Shown here one piece after another: positions 27,307 through 37,175 of a stretch of DNA of 64,000 bases. The notes below the pieces were generated by a model that made no database searches, was not told where the DNA came from, and saw nothing but the letters and a program-made list of their open reading frames with translations. The stretch spans positions 99,830 through 163,829 of the forward strand of contig CAIMDB010000034.1 in NCBI GenBank assembly GCA_903839675.1. Direction: 5' to 3'. The stretch's first letter is position 1. Each line of letters begins with the position of its first letter. Source of the DNA: an uncultured Sphingomonadales bacterium (GTDB lineage: Bacteria; Pseudomonadota; Alphaproteobacteria; Sphingomonadales; Sphingomonadaceae). The position numbers and the translations under genes are program-made.

Positions 27307-27684
27307 ATGACCGCAGAAGTTGTGGTTCATATCGTCGATGACGATGTGAACGTGCTCGACTCAACGGCGATGCTATTGGAGCTTCTGGGTCATCGCGTCC
27401 AAAAGTGGAACTCCGCTTTCCACTTTCTTGAAAAAATGTCGCTAACAGAAGGACATATCGTTCTGCTGGACCTCCGCATGCCCGAACATGACGGTTTCGC
27501 AGTCTTCCGCAAATTACGCGCTGCCAGCTATCTCAATGCCGTCGTTCTTATGACCGGCCACGGCGATAGCGATTTGGAGGCAGAGGCAATTTCGCTCGGC
27601 CTCTCAGCAATTTTGCACAAGCCGTTTAGCGAAGATGAACTAGTTGCCGCTATCGAAGGCGCGAAGGTCTCGGAACTGAGATAG
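27307..27684 (+). CDS. Single-domain response regulator (FixJ-like receiver)
   Basis: The 125-aa protein is a receiver only: acidic pair VDDD near residue 11, phospho-acceptor Asp in VLLDLRMPEHDGF, Thr in LMTGHGD and Lys in LHKPF. No DNA-binding or enzyme domain follows. The RMPEHDG and TGHGD pattern is of the FixJ/NarL receiver type. No kinase gene is adjacent, so its partner and output are unknown; it may act as a phosphate sink or bind a protein partner. Confidence 0.9.
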   Translation: MTAEVVVHIVDDDVNVLDSTAMLLELLGHRVQKWNSAFHFLEKMSLTEGHIVLLDLRMPEHDGFAVFRKLRAASYLNAVVLMTGHGDSDLEAEAISLGLSAILHKPFSEDELVAAIEGAKVSELR

Positions 27685-27751
27685 CCGCTGGGCGGTTGTT
27701 ACCGGTTTCAGGCCCTGAATTCGGGCGCAATCGGTTGAAAGACAATTTCTC

Positions 27752-28762
27752 ATGACAACATCGCTGGATAGCTTGACGGTTCTCGTAACGGGTGGCGCTG
27801 GTTATATCGGAAGCCACGCCGTGCTTGCGCTTCGTGATCATGGCATCAAAACAATCGTCATCGACAATCTGACGACCGGATACCGCTGGGCTGTTCCGGC
27901 AGATGTTCCGCTCATCGTGGCGGATATCGGTGATTTTGCAGCCGTCTCCCGCACGATCACGCAGCATGATGTCGGGGCGATCCTTCATTTTGCCGGGTCC
28001 GTTGTGGTTCCGGAATCGGTGGAAAATCCGCTGAAATATTATGCGAATAACACCGCCAATTCCCGCACCCTCATAGAAGCCGCAGTGACCAATGGCGTGC
28101 GGCACATCATCTTTTCATCGACGGCGGCGACTTATGGCATTCCAGACCATGTGCCCGTCGCTGAGGATGCGCCGAAAAGCCCCATCAATCCTTACGGGAT
28201 GTCGAAGCTGATGACCGAGCAGATGCTGGCCGACGTCGCCAAAGCGCATTCCATCAATTACTGTGCCCTGCGCTATTTCAACGTGGCCGGGGCTGATCCC
28301 AAGCGGCGCACGGGACAATCAACGGCCGGTGCCACGCATCTCATCAAAGTTGCGGTTGAAGCAGCCTTGGGGAAGCGCGACCATGTTAGCATTTTTGGCA
28401 CCGATTACGATACGCCGGACGGCACGGGCGTTCGGGACTATATCCATGTCTCGGACCTTGCCGATGCGCATGTCCTTGCCCTGAAGGCCCTTATTGAGGT
28501 GCCGGAAGAGAGCCTGACCATGAACTGCGGCTATGGCCGCGGCTTTTCTGTGACCGAAGTGCTCGATGCCGTTGACCGTGTGGCCGGTGTTAAAATCAAC
28601 CGCAAGTTCGAAGGGCGTAGAGCCGGTGATCCCGATGCCTTAACCGCCGATAACAGCCGCATCCGCGCGCGCCTGCCTTGGACGCCAGCATATGAAGATC
28701 TCGACATCATCGTCACCCATGCGCTGGCTTGGGAAAAGGAGCTGGAGCGACGCGCGTTTTAG
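27752..28762 (+). CDS. galE: UDP-glucose 4-epimerase
   Basis: The 336-aa extended SDR has the NAD motif GGAGYIGSH, catalytic Ser/Thr in FSSTAATYG, and the YGMSKLM (YxxxK) motif. It interconverts UDP-glucose and UDP-galactose, supplying sugar nucleotides for surface polysaccharide. It overlaps the convergent eda end by 4 bp. Confidence 0.95.
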   Translation: MTTSLDSLTVLVTGGAGYIGSHAVLALRDHGIKTIVIDNLTTGYRWAVPADVPLIVADIGDFAAVSRTITQHDVGAILHFAGSVVVPESVENPLKYYANNTANSRTLIEAAVTNGVRHIIFSSTAATYGIPDHVPVAEDAPKSPINPYGMSKLMTEQMLADVAKAHSINYCALRYFNVAGADPKRRTGQSTAGATHLIKVAVEAALGKRDHVSIFGTDYDTPDGTGVRDYIHVSDLADAHVLALKALIEVPEESLTMNCGYGRGFSVTEVLDAVDRVAGVKINRKFEGRRAGDPDALTADNSRIRARLPWTPAYEDLDIIVTHALAWEKELERRAF

Positions 28763-29376
28763 GCGCGTGTTAAGGCAGCGCTCCGCATTGCAGCGTCCGT
28801 AATCGCCGCACGATCCGGCGCACCGCGCCCGACAACCCAGCTGCCGCCGACGCACAGCACCGGCTCATGCGCCAGCCAAAGCGGCGCCGTCTCCAAAGAA
28901 ATCCCGCCGGTCGGGCAGAAGCTGGCTTGCGCGAATGGTGCCGACAAGGCCTTAAGTGCAGCCAGCCCGCCGGACGCCTCAGCTGGAAAGAACTTGAAGT
29001 GCGATAGGCCCAGATCGAGCCCGCGCATGATGTCACCCGCATTGGCGATGCCGGGCAGGAACGGCACCCCAGCGGCGATGGCAGCCTTGCCGAGCGGTTC
29101 TGTCAGTCCGGGCGACACGATAAACTCTGCTCCGGCGTTGAGCGATGCACGAAGATCTGCTTCATTTAGGACAGTTCCGGCGCCAACAATTGCGCCGTCG
29201 ACCTTCTTCATCTCCCGGATCACGTCCAGCGCCGCAGTCGTGCGCAGGGTGACTTCCAGCACCCGAAGGCCGCCTGCGACGAGCGCTTCGGCAATCGGGC
29301 GAGCGTGCGCCACATCCTCAATGACCAGCACCGGGATGACGGGCGACGTGCGCATAATGACTTCGATCGGGTTCAA
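28759..29376 (-). CDS. eda: KDPG aldolase (2-dehydro-3-deoxy-phosphogluconate aldolase)
   Basis: The 205-aa enzyme has the catalytic Glu in VLEVTLRT and the Schiff-base Lys in SHFKFFPAE. It cleaves KDPG to pyruvate and glyceraldehyde 3-phosphate, the last Entner-Doudoroff step. It is the final gene of the zwf-edd-glk-eda operon with an ATGA overlap to glk. Confidence 0.96.
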   Translation of the reverse strand: MNPIEVIMRTSPVIPVLVIEDVAHARPIAEALVAGGLRVLEVTLRTTAALDVIREMKKVDGAIVGAGTVLNEADLRASLNAGAEFIVSPGLTEPLGKAAIAAGVPFLPGIANAGDIMRGLDLGLSHFKFFPAEASGGLAALKALSAPFAQASFCPTGGISLETAPLWLAHEPVLCVGGSWVVGRGAPDRAAITDAAMRSAALTRA

Positions 29377-30344
29377 ATTCCATGCTCCTTACAAAAGGCC
29401 GCTGCAGCCCCAAAAAGGCCCGGCTGGGGATGCGTGATCAGTTTGACGGGCATGCGCGCCATCATGGCTTCAAAACGACCTTTGGCGCGGAACCGTTCGG
29501 CGAAGCCGGAGGTGAGAAGGATGTCCTTGATCCGCAGACCCAGACCACCGGCGATGACCACCGCAGATGCGCCATGCGTCAGCGCGATATCCCCCGCCAC
29601 ACTGCCGAGCGAGAGGCAGAAGCGCTCAATCGCGGCTGTTGCTAGACTGTCCTCACCGGACATGCCGAGCGTCCACAAAGCCTTGTCGTCCAACTGCTGG
29701 ACGGCGCGTCCTTCGATCCGCGCCAAAGCCTGATAAATGTCCACGAGACCCGGCCCAGCAACGATCCGCTCCACTGACACCCGGCGATAACGCTTGCGCA
29801 ACTGACTTAGAATTTCATCCTCGATCGCATCAAGCGGGGCGAAATCAGTGTGCCCGCCTTCGGTTGCGACGACATGGTAGTCTGCGCCTGCGCGCCACAC
29901 CTGTGATACACCAAGACCCGTGCCCGGCCCAACGACACTGATCGTCCCGACAGATGGCAGGTCGGTTTCCGGCCCGCACAAATGCAGAAAATGTTCTGGC
30001 CCGGCTTGTGCGACGGCGTGGCCGACAGCCCCGAAGTCATTGACAAGCGATAGGGCATCAACCTGCAATTGGGCTGGTAACTGCGTGGGCTGAAGCACCC
30101 ATGGATTGTTGGTGAACTTGATCACATCCCCGTCGACGGGACCTGCAACGGCAATGCCAACGGAATTAGGCAGGCTGTGCCCTGTCTGGGCGGCAAAAGC
30201 CTCCCACGCCGTCTGGAAAGACGCGTGGTCCGCTGTCTGGAGCGTGACAGCCTCGCCTAGGGAAAGAACCTGACCGTCCGCCACATCAGCCAGCGCAAAG
30301 CGGGCGTGCGTACCTCCGATGTCGACGGCGACGATCTGCGTCAC
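29373..30344 (-). CDS. glk: Glucokinase
   Basis: The 323-aa protein has the ROK-distinct bacterial glucokinase signatures: [14 protein letters not shown] (phosphate 1), [12 protein letters not shown] with the catalytic Asp, [14 protein letters not shown] and [13 protein letters not shown]. It phosphorylates glucose with ATP and so feeds the zwf enzyme encoded in the same operon. Four-base overlaps with edd and eda. Confidence 0.95.
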   Translation of the reverse strand: MTQIVAVDIGGTHARFALADVADGQVLSLGEAVTLQTADHASFQTAWEAFAAQTGHSLPNSVGIAVAGPVDGDVIKFTNNPWVLQPTQLPAQLQVDALSLVNDFGAVGHAVAQAGPEHFLHLCGPETDLPSVGTISVVGPGTGLGVSQVWRAGADYHVVATEGGHTDFAPLDAIEDEILSQLRKRYRRVSVERIVAGPGLVDIYQALARIEGRAVQQLDDKALWTLGMSGEDSLATAAIERFCLSLGSVAGDIALTHGASAVVIAGGLGLRIKDILLTSGFAERFRAKGRFEAMMARMPVKLITHPQPGLFGAAAAFCKEHGI

Positions 30345-32152
30345 AGGCCCGCTGCCGACAGCATGGCGGAGGCGCCCATCTCCGCACCATCCGCTGCATG
30401 GCGCATCATGGCGAAAAGTTCCCGACCAAGTCCATCTTCGCTTGGCGGCGGCGGTGCAGGATCACGTCCTGAAATATCCGTCAGCACTTCGAGTGAACCA
30501 TCATGCCCGCACAGACGGATGACATCGCCGTCGCGCAGACGCGCAATCGGTCCCCCGCCGAGCGCTTCAGGCGTCAAATGAATGGCCGCGGGCACTTTAC
30601 CACTGGCACCCGACATGCGGCCGTCAGTGACAAGGGCGACCTTGAATCCCCGATCCTGCAAGACGCCCAAGGGCGGCGTCAGCTTGTGCAGTTCCGGCAT
30701 GCCGTTTGCCCTTGGTCCCTGAAAGCGGACAACGACGACCACATCCTTTTCCAGCTCGCCCGCCTTGAACGCCGCGATCACGGCTTCCTGGGTTTCAAAA
30801 ACGCGGCACGGCGCCTCAATGGTCCATCGTTCTTTATCGACAGCGCTGGTCTTGAAGGTCGCCCGTCCAAGATTGCCCTGCACCAGCCGCATGCCGCCAT
30901 CGGGCTGGAAGGGCGCGTCGGGCCGACGTAGCATCGTGTCGTCCGCGCTCTCGGCAGGACCATCACGCCACACCAGCTTTTCGTCATTGAGAAATGGCTC
31001 GCGCCCGTAATCGCTCAAGTCACTGCCGGCGACGGTCATGATGTCGCGATGGAGGAGCCCGGCGTCGAGCAGCGTTCGGATCACAAAGCCGATGCCTCCT
31101 GCCGCATGGAAATGGTTCACATCGCCTGCGCCGTTTGGATACACCCTTGCGATGAGAGGGACAGCCGCTGAGAGCTCATCAAGGTCCTGCCAGTCAATCT
31201 TAATCTCGGCGGCACGGGCAATGGCAGGAATATGAATAGCATGGTTGGTCGACCCGCCGGTGGCGAGCAGCCCGACACAGGCGTTCACAATGGCCTTTTC
31301 GTCCACACAATGTCCAAGCGGACGATAATCCCCCTCCGCGCCGATCTCCGCCAGACGGTGCACAGCCGCCCGCGTCAATTCGGTGCGCAGCTTGGTGCCC
31401 GGATTGATGAAGGCCGCGCCGGGCATATGGAGGCCCATTACCTCCATCATCATCTGGTTGGAGTTGGCCGTGCCGTAAAAGGTGCACGTACCCGCCCCAT
31501 GATAAGAGGCAGATTCTGCTTCGAGGAGTTCCGCGCGCGTCGCCTTGCCTTCGGCATAGAGCTGCCGGACACGCTGCTTTTCCTTATTGGCGAGCCCCGT
31601 CGGCATCGGTCCTGCAGGAATGAGGATCGTCGGCAAATGGCCGAAGCGCAGCGCGCCCATCAGCAGGCCGGGCACGATCTTGTCGCAAATGCCGAGCAGC
31701 AACACACCTTCAAACATCGCATGGCTGAGCGCGACCGCTGTCCCCAGTGCGATGGTGTCGCGGCTGAACAACGACAGTTCCATGCCGGACTGGCCTTGCG
31801 TCACACCATCACACATGGCCGGGACGCCGCCTGCCACCTGTGCCGTCGCCCCCACTTCGCGCGCGAACATTTTGATGGCTTCCGGGTAACGGCCATAGGG
31901 CTGATGGGCGGACAGCATATCGTTATAGGCTGTCACGATGCCCATGTTCATCGCCCCGCCCGCGCGGATGGTGCCTTTGTCATCACCCGATGCGGCGAAG
32001 GCGTGGGCGAGGTTGCCACAGGACATCCGCTCCCGGTTCACGCCGGCTTCGCCCTGCCTCGCGATCAGATCAAGATAGCGCTGCCGCCCCGGCTTGCTCT
32101 TTTCGATGATCCGCGCGGTCACGGCCGCGATGACAGGGTGAAGGTTACTCAT
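30341..32152 (-). CDS. edd: Phosphogluconate dehydratase
   Basis: The 603-aa IlvD/Edd-family protein carries Fe-S cysteine regions [20 protein letters not shown] and [16 protein letters not shown], plus [20 protein letters not shown]. The length is normal for Edd, longer than that of most IlvD. It converts 6-phosphogluconate to KDPG. It overlaps zwf by 8 bp and glk by 4 bp. Confidence 0.95.
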   Translation of the reverse strand: MSNLHPVIAAVTARIIEKSKPGRQRYLDLIARQGEAGVNRERMSCGNLAHAFAASGDDKGTIRAGGAMNMGIVTAYNDMLSAHQPYGRYPEAIKMFAREVGATAQVAGGVPAMCDGVTQGQSGMELSLFSRDTIALGTAVALSHAMFEGVLLLGICDKIVPGLLMGALRFGHLPTILIPAGPMPTGLANKEKQRVRQLYAEGKATRAELLEAESASYHGAGTCTFYGTANSNQMMMEVMGLHMPGAAFINPGTKLRTELTRAAVHRLAEIGAEGDYRPLGHCVDEKAIVNACVGLLATGGSTNHAIHIPAIARAAEIKIDWQDLDELSAAVPLIARVYPNGAGDVNHFHAAGGIGFVIRTLLDAGLLHRDIMTVAGSDLSDYGREPFLNDEKLVWRDGPAESADDTMLRRPDAPFQPDGGMRLVQGNLGRATFKTSAVDKERWTIEAPCRVFETQEAVIAAFKAGELEKDVVVVVRFQGPRANGMPELHKLTPPLGVLQDRGFKVALVTDGRMSGASGKVPAAIHLTPEALGGGPIARLRDGDVIRLCGHDGSLEVLTDISGRDPAPPPPSEDGLGRELFAMMRHAADGAEMGASAMLSAAGL

Positions 32153-33584
32153 GCCAGGTCACTCCATCGCGCTCAGCCAGCGCGATGGCCGCAGACGGTC
32201 CCCAGCTTCCCGCCGTGTAGGGCTTGGGCTCCATGTGATTGTCTGTCCAAGACTGGCGAATGGCATCAATCCAGTGCCATTGCGCTTCCACTTCGTCGCG
32301 ACGGACGAACAACGTTTGGTCCCCCTCGATCAGATCAAGCAGCAGCCGCTCATAGGCGATCCGCCGACGCGCGCCTGCAAAGGCGTTGGGCATCGAAATA
32401 TCTAGCGGCACTTCCCGCAGGCGAACCCCGCCCCTGTCCAGTCCGGGCACCTTGGCCATCACCGACATACGGACATTTTCCTGAGGCTGGATGCCGATGA
32501 TCAGCCGGTTGGGCTCTGTCTGGGCACCATGCCCCGCAAAGATGGAATGTGGCACCGGCTTGAACTGGATGGCAATCTCCGTCTTGCGTTCCGGCAGGCG
32601 CTTGCCGGTACGCAGGTAGAAAGGCACACCTTTCCAGCGCCAATTGTCGACATGGGCTTTCAGCGCAACAAAAGTTTCGGTGATGGAAGCTGCACCCAGT
32701 TCCTCATCATATCCCGGGACAGCTTGGCCCGCGATAGCCCCTGCCCGGTACTGGCCAATCACGCTTTCTGCTGGCTCCACTTTCCGAAGCGAACGCAGGA
32801 CTTTCACCTTCTCGTCACGCACGGCGGTCGCATCAAAACTCGAGGGCGGCTCCATCGCGACAAGGGCGAGAAGCTGGAGCATATGGTTTTGCACCATGTC
32901 CCGCAGTGCGCCTGCCCCGTCATAAAATCCGACACGCCCTTCTAAGCCCACAGTTTCGGACACCGTGATCTGGACATGGTCAATATGGCTGGCGTTCCAC
33001 AGGGGCTCAAACAAGATGTTGGCAAAACGCAGCGCGAGCAGGTTCTGAACGGTTTCCTTGCCCAGATAATGGTCAATCCGGAAAATCCGATCCTCTGAAA
33101 AGGCCGAGGCGACCGCATCATTAATCTGCTGGCTGGTCGCGAGATCCGTCCCCAGCGGCTTTTCCAGACCTATGCGGCTATTGCCCTTGGCAAGGCCGGT
33201 CGCGGACAATCCGGCAATTGTTCGTTCAAAAAGCGACGGTGCCGTTGACAAGAAAATGGCCAACCCGTCGCGCGCCTGCCCAACCTTTTCCGCAAGAGCA
33301 GGAAACTCGTCCGGAACCGATGCATCCACCTTTTGATAGAAAAGGCAATTCAGGAAGGACGGGATCGCCGCCTTACGGTCCTCTGGCAGGTAACGCTCCA
33401 GCGCAGTTGCAGCGAAGGCCCGGAAACTCTCGTCACTCATCTCCGAACGCGCAGTGCCGAAAATCTGGAGGTCCTCATGGACCAGCCCATCGGAATGAAG
33501 GGCACAGAGAGACGGCAGCAGCATGCGCTGCGAAAGATCGCCCGATGCACCAAATAAAATTAGCTTGTCGGCTACAAAGCGCAT
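32145..33584 (-). CDS. zwf: Glucose-6-phosphate dehydrogenase
   Basis: The 479-aa protein has the dinucleotide motif [11 protein letters not shown] at the start and the active-site motif [15 protein letters not shown] near residue 175. It is the first gene of the Entner-Doudoroff operon. No 6-phosphogluconolactonase gene is in the operon, so that step is either encoded elsewhere or spontaneous. A 20-bp palindrome lies 64 bp upstream and may be the operator. Confidence 0.97.
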   Translation of the reverse strand: MRFVADKLILFGASGDLSQRMLLPSLCALHSDGLVHEDLQIFGTARSEMSDESFRAFAATALERYLPEDRKAAIPSFLNCLFYQKVDASVPDEFPALAEKVGQARDGLAIFLSTAPSLFERTIAGLSATGLAKGNSRIGLEKPLGTDLATSQQINDAVASAFSEDRIFRIDHYLGKETVQNLLALRFANILFEPLWNASHIDHVQITVSETVGLEGRVGFYDGAGALRDMVQNHMLQLLALVAMEPPSSFDATAVRDEKVKVLRSLRKVEPAESVIGQYRAGAIAGQAVPGYDEELGAASITETFVALKAHVDNWRWKGVPFYLRTGKRLPERKTEIAIQFKPVPHSIFAGHGAQTEPNRLIIGIQPQENVRMSVMAKVPGLDRGGVRLREVPLDISMPNAFAGARRRIAYERLLLDLIEGDQTLFVRRDEVEAQWHWIDAIRQSWTDNHMEPKPYTAGSWGPSAAIALAERDGVTWHE

Positions 33585-33990
33585 TGGTTACCTGCCCTGT
33601 TAAAGATGTTGAGTTCGTCCTAGGGAAATTGCCGCAAGAGACAAGAATGGTGCATACGGATGCACCAGCGCAATGCGTCATCCCAAGGCACAAAGACCTC
33701 AACGACGGCCTCTGCCTCTCCCGGGTCCGAACCCAGCAAAAGCGGCAAAAAAGGGCGCCGCCGCGGACCGGAGCTTCCAAAAGCTTCGATTCTTAAACCT
33801 TTATTATGACAGCATTATTCAATCCACTTTAACCATTGAGACATGCCAATATGGTCGCAGATTAACGTGCTATTTTTGAAAAATGCAGTGATGCCTCCCC
33901 CAAGAGAATTTTAGAGCCTGCATGGCTCTTCGCCGCTCGGGCCGAACGGTCACCGAATTGCGGCGGCATATTTTTGGGTGGGGAGATTAC
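33585..33990. other. Divergent regulatory region between zwf and the ThDP enzyme gene
   Basis: This 406-bp gap should hold promoters in both directions. It contains a perfect 20-bp palindrome at 33648-33667 (separate entry), an imperfect repeat around AGCTTCCAAAAGCT near 33770, and an AT-rich stretch from about 33785 to 33885. Small track ORFs here show no family features. Confidence 0.6.
33648..33667. promoter_or_regulatory. Candidate operator: perfect palindrome upstream of zwf
   Basis: The site reads TGGTGCAT-ACGG-ATGCACCA, with 8-bp perfect arms and a 4-bp centre. It lies 64 bp upstream of the zwf ATG. It has no T-run, so it is not a terminator; its size fits a LacI- or GntR-type dimer site. 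The regulator is not identified. Confidence 0.5.
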
Positions 33991-35643
33991 ATGGTGGCCA
34001 CAAAAGCTTCAGATCTGTTTGTACAATGCCTTGAGGACGAAGGCTGTGAGTATATATTCGGCGTTCCGGGAGAAGAGAACCTGGACATGCTGGACAGCCT
34101 TTCACGTTCCAAGAAGATCAAATTGATCCTGACACGGCATGAACAGGGCGCTGGCTTTATGGCCGCCACATATGGCCGTCATACCGGAAAGACAGGCGTC
34201 TGCATGGCAACGCTTGGACCGGGTGCCACAAACTTCGTGACAGCAGCTGCCTATGCCTATCTCGGCGGCATGCCGATGCTCATGGTCACCGGCCAGAAGC
34301 CAATCAAGAAGTCTAAGCAAGGGCGTTTCCAAATCCTTGACGTTGTCGACATGATGCGCCCGATCACCAAGTTCACGCAGCAACTGACGTCTGCCGACAA
34401 TATCCCAAGCCGCATCCGCGAAGCGTTCCGCTTGGCGGAAGAAGAAAAGCCGGGCGCGACGCACATCGAATTTCCGGAAGATATTGCCGACGAACATACC
34501 GACGCTGTCCCGATGAAGCGCAGCAATGTCCGTCGTCCGAATGCAGACCCCAAATCAATCCGGGCAGCTGTCCAGAAGATTGAAGCGGCTAAGGCGCCGG
34601 TTCTGGTGATTGGCGCAGGCGCAAACCGCACCATGACGAGCCGGATGCTCCTGCAGTTCATTGAAAAGACGGGCATCCCCTTCGTCACGACGCAGCTCGG
34701 CAAGGGCACGATCGATGAAACGCATCCCAAGTTCCTTGGTTGCGCCGCGCTCTCGGCAGGTGATTTCGTTCACCGCTCCATCGAGCATGCCGATCTGATC
34801 GTGAACATCGGCCATGACGTCATTGAAAAACCGCCCTTCTTCATGAAGGACGGTGGCACGGAAGTCATCCACATCAGTTCCAAATCGGCTGAAGTAGACC
34901 CCGTATACTTCCCGCAGATTGAGGTCATTGGCGACATCGCCAATGCCATCTGGCAGATTAAGGAAGACGTGGTTCCTTCCGGCACATGGAACTTTGATTT
35001 CATGTACAAGGCCCGTCAGGCCGAAGTTGCGCACACCAAGTCGCTGGACGGTGACGCCCGCTTCCCAATCTTTCCGCCATTCTTGGTGCGTGAAGTTCGC
35101 GAGGCAATGCCTGCAAACGGCATCATCTGCCTTGATAACGGCGTCTACAAGATCTGGTTCGCCCGCAACTATGAGGCCCGCCAGCAGAACACAGTTCTTC
35201 TCGACAATGCTCTGGCAACCATGGGCGCAGGCCTGCCATCGGCGATGGCCTCTGCAATGGTCTATCCAGACCGCAAGATCATGGCGATCTGCGGCGATGG
35301 TGGCTTCATGATGAACAGCCAGGAAATGGAAACAGCCGTCCGTCTCGGCCTCAACCTGACTGTGCTGATCCTCAATGACTCAAGCTACGGCATGATCCGC
35401 TGGAAGCAGGCGAACATGGGCTTTGACGATTGGGGCCTGACCTACGGCAATCCTGATTTCGTGAAATATGCCGAAAGCTATGGCGCCTTTGGTCATCGCG
35501 TCGAAAGCGCGGCGCATCTGAAGGAGCTGCTTCAGCACACGCTCAACACGCCCGGCGTCCATCTGATCGACTGCCCTGTGGATTACACGGAGAACGACCA
35601 AATCCTTAACAAGGACATCAAGGCGCTCAGCCAGCAGGTTTGA
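33991..35643 (+). CDS. ThDP-dependent acetolactate synthase-like enzyme, large subunit
   Basis: The 550-aa protein begins MVATKASDLFVQCLED after a GGGGAG ribosome binding site, so the track start is 23 codons too long. It has the catalytic Glu in TRHEQGAGFMA, the ThDP motif GDGGFMMNSQEMETAV ending in NDSSYG, and ATLGPGATNF. FGVPGEENLDMLDSL resembles catabolic AlsS-type and IlvB-like enzymes. No small subunit is nearby, and the neighbour is an aldehyde dehydrogenase, so the product may not be acetolactate for valine synthesis; another ThDP carboligase or decarboxylase role is possible. Confidence 0.8.
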   Translation: MVATKASDLFVQCLEDEGCEYIFGVPGEENLDMLDSLSRSKKIKLILTRHEQGAGFMAATYGRHTGKTGVCMATLGPGATNFVTAAAYAYLGGMPMLMVTGQKPIKKSKQGRFQILDVVDMMRPITKFTQQLTSADNIPSRIREAFRLAEEEKPGATHIEFPEDIADEHTDAVPMKRSNVRRPNADPKSIRAAVQKIEAAKAPVLVIGAGANRTMTSRMLLQFIEKTGIPFVTTQLGKGTIDETHPKFLGCAALSAGDFVHRSIEHADLIVNIGHDVIEKPPFFMKDGGTEVIHISSKSAEVDPVYFPQIEVIGDIANAIWQIKEDVVPSGTWNFDFMYKARQAEVAHTKSLDGDARFPIFPPFLVREVREAMPANGIICLDNGVYKIWFARNYEARQQNTVLLDNALATMGAGLPSAMASAMVYPDRKIMAICGDGGFMMNSQEMETAVRLGLNLTVLILNDSSYGMIRWKQANMGFDDWGLTYGNPDFVKYAESYGAFGHRVESAAHLKELLQHTLNTPGVHLIDCPVDYTENDQILNKDIKALSQQV

Positions 35644-35683
35644 GCGCCTGTCCACTTTGGACAGTCATTGAAGGATTTTAGTC

Positions 35684-37120
35684 ATGAAACTTCGCGATCA
35701 ATATCCACTCTATCTGGCGAATGAAGCCCTTCAGCCGAACACCGATCTGGCTGTTACGGACAAGTTCACAGGCGAAGTGGCCACGCGCGTCGCACTGGCT
35801 GACGCGGCCATGATCGATAAAGCCATCGGCGCGGCGGTGAAGGCCGCCCAACCGATGGCCCGGATGGCGAGCTATGAACGGCGCAATGTGCTCCAGCATT
35901 GTGTCGACCGCTTCATCGAGCGCCAAGATGAACTGGCCTATGCGCTTTGTATTGAGGCCGGAAAGCCTATCAACGATTCCCGCGGCGAAGTGGGCCGTCT
36001 GATCGACACCTTCCGTATCGCCGCCGAAGAATCGGTGCGGATGACGGGTGAGGTTCAGCCGCTCGACATCAGCCCGCGTGCACGGGGGTATCAGGGCATC
36101 TGGAAGCGGGTTCCCATCGGCCCCTGCTCCTTCATTTCACCGTTCAATTTTCCTCTGAACTTGGCGGCCCACAAGATTGCGCCCGCCATCGCTGTTGGCT
36201 GCCCGTTCGTCATGAAGCCGGCAAGCCGCACACCGCTGGGCGCGATCATCATGGGCGAAGTGCTGGCCGAAACGAATTTGCCGAAGGGCGCGTTCTCGAT
36301 CCTTCCGGCAACGCGCGACGGGGCAGACCTGTTTACTGTGGATGATCGGCTCAAGCTTCTGTCCTTCACCGGTTCTCCGGATGTGGGTTGGGATCTCAAG
36401 GCAAAATCCGGCAAGAAGAAGGTTGTTCTGGAACTGGGCGGCAACGCTGCAGTCATCATCGATGCGGATGCGGACCTCGACGACGCGGTCGACCGGACGG
36501 TTTTCGGCGCCTTTTACCAATCGGGTCAGTCCTGCATCGGCGTCCAGCGCATCTTGGTGCACGAAGCGGTTTACGATGCCTTCAAGGCAAAGCTCGTCGC
36601 CAAAACGTCGACGTTGATCGCGGGCAGCCCGCACGATGAGAAGACCTTTGTTGGTCCGATGATCGATGTGAAGGAAGCCGCGCGACTGGAAAACTGGATT
36701 GAAGAAGCGCTGGGCAAAGGCGCGGCCCTTCTCTGCGGCGGAAAGCGTGAGGGCGCGATGCTCGAAGCCACACTGCTTGAGAATGTCGATCCGGATACCA
36801 AACTTAATCGCGAAGAGGCCTTTGGCCCTGTCGCGTTCCTCATCCGCTTTGGCACTTGGGAAGAAGCACTGCACATCTGCAACGACTCCAAGTTCGGTCT
36901 GCAGGCTGGCATCTTCACGCGCGATATTTTCAAGATTCTCGACGCTTGGGATGACCTTGATGTGGGTGGTGTCGTCGTCAACGACGTGCCGAGCTACCGC
37001 GTCGACAACATGCCTTATGGCGGCGTGAAAGACTCCGGCATCGGCCGCGAAGGTGTCCGCTTTGCCATGGAAGACATGACCGAAATCCGGAACCTCGTCA
37101 TTCGGCGCAAGCAGCCCTGA
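35684..37120 (+). CDS. NAD(P)-dependent aldehyde dehydrogenase
   Basis: The 478-aa ALDH has the catalytic Cys in QSGQSCIGVQRI (about residue 285), the general-base Glu in VLELGGNAAVI, the Asn in SFISPFNFPLN and the FTGSPDVGW nucleotide segment. It lies 40 bp after the ThDP enzyme and 55 bp before gdhA. The aldehyde substrate is unknown; the neighbouring ThDP enzyme could produce it, which is inference. Confidence 0.88.
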   Translation: MKLRDQYPLYLANEALQPNTDLAVTDKFTGEVATRVALADAAMIDKAIGAAVKAAQPMARMASYERRNVLQHCVDRFIERQDELAYALCIEAGKPINDSRGEVGRLIDTFRIAAEESVRMTGEVQPLDISPRARGYQGIWKRVPIGPCSFISPFNFPLNLAAHKIAPAIAVGCPFVMKPASRTPLGAIIMGEVLAETNLPKGAFSILPATRDGADLFTVDDRLKLLSFTGSPDVGWDLKAKSGKKKVVLELGGNAAVIIDADADLDDAVDRTVFGAFYQSGQSCIGVQRILVHEAVYDAFKAKLVAKTSTLIAGSPHDEKTFVGPMIDVKEAARLENWIEEALGKGAALLCGGKREGAMLEATLLENVDPDTKLNREEAFGPVAFLIRFGTWEEALHICNDSKFGLQAGIFTRDIFKILDAWDDLDVGGVVVNDVPSYRVDNMPYGGVKDSGIGREGVRFAMEDMTEIRNLVIRRKQP

Positions 37121-37175
37121 CGGGACGGAAAAACTTACAACAACACTGCGTATTTTTTAAGAGGGGGAACAGAGA

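Noticed and set aside
31232-32500. 422-aa plus-strand ORF opposite edd and zwf
   Set aside because: It is antisense to two clear enzymes, crosses their junction and is rich in Arg and His without any recognisable fold.
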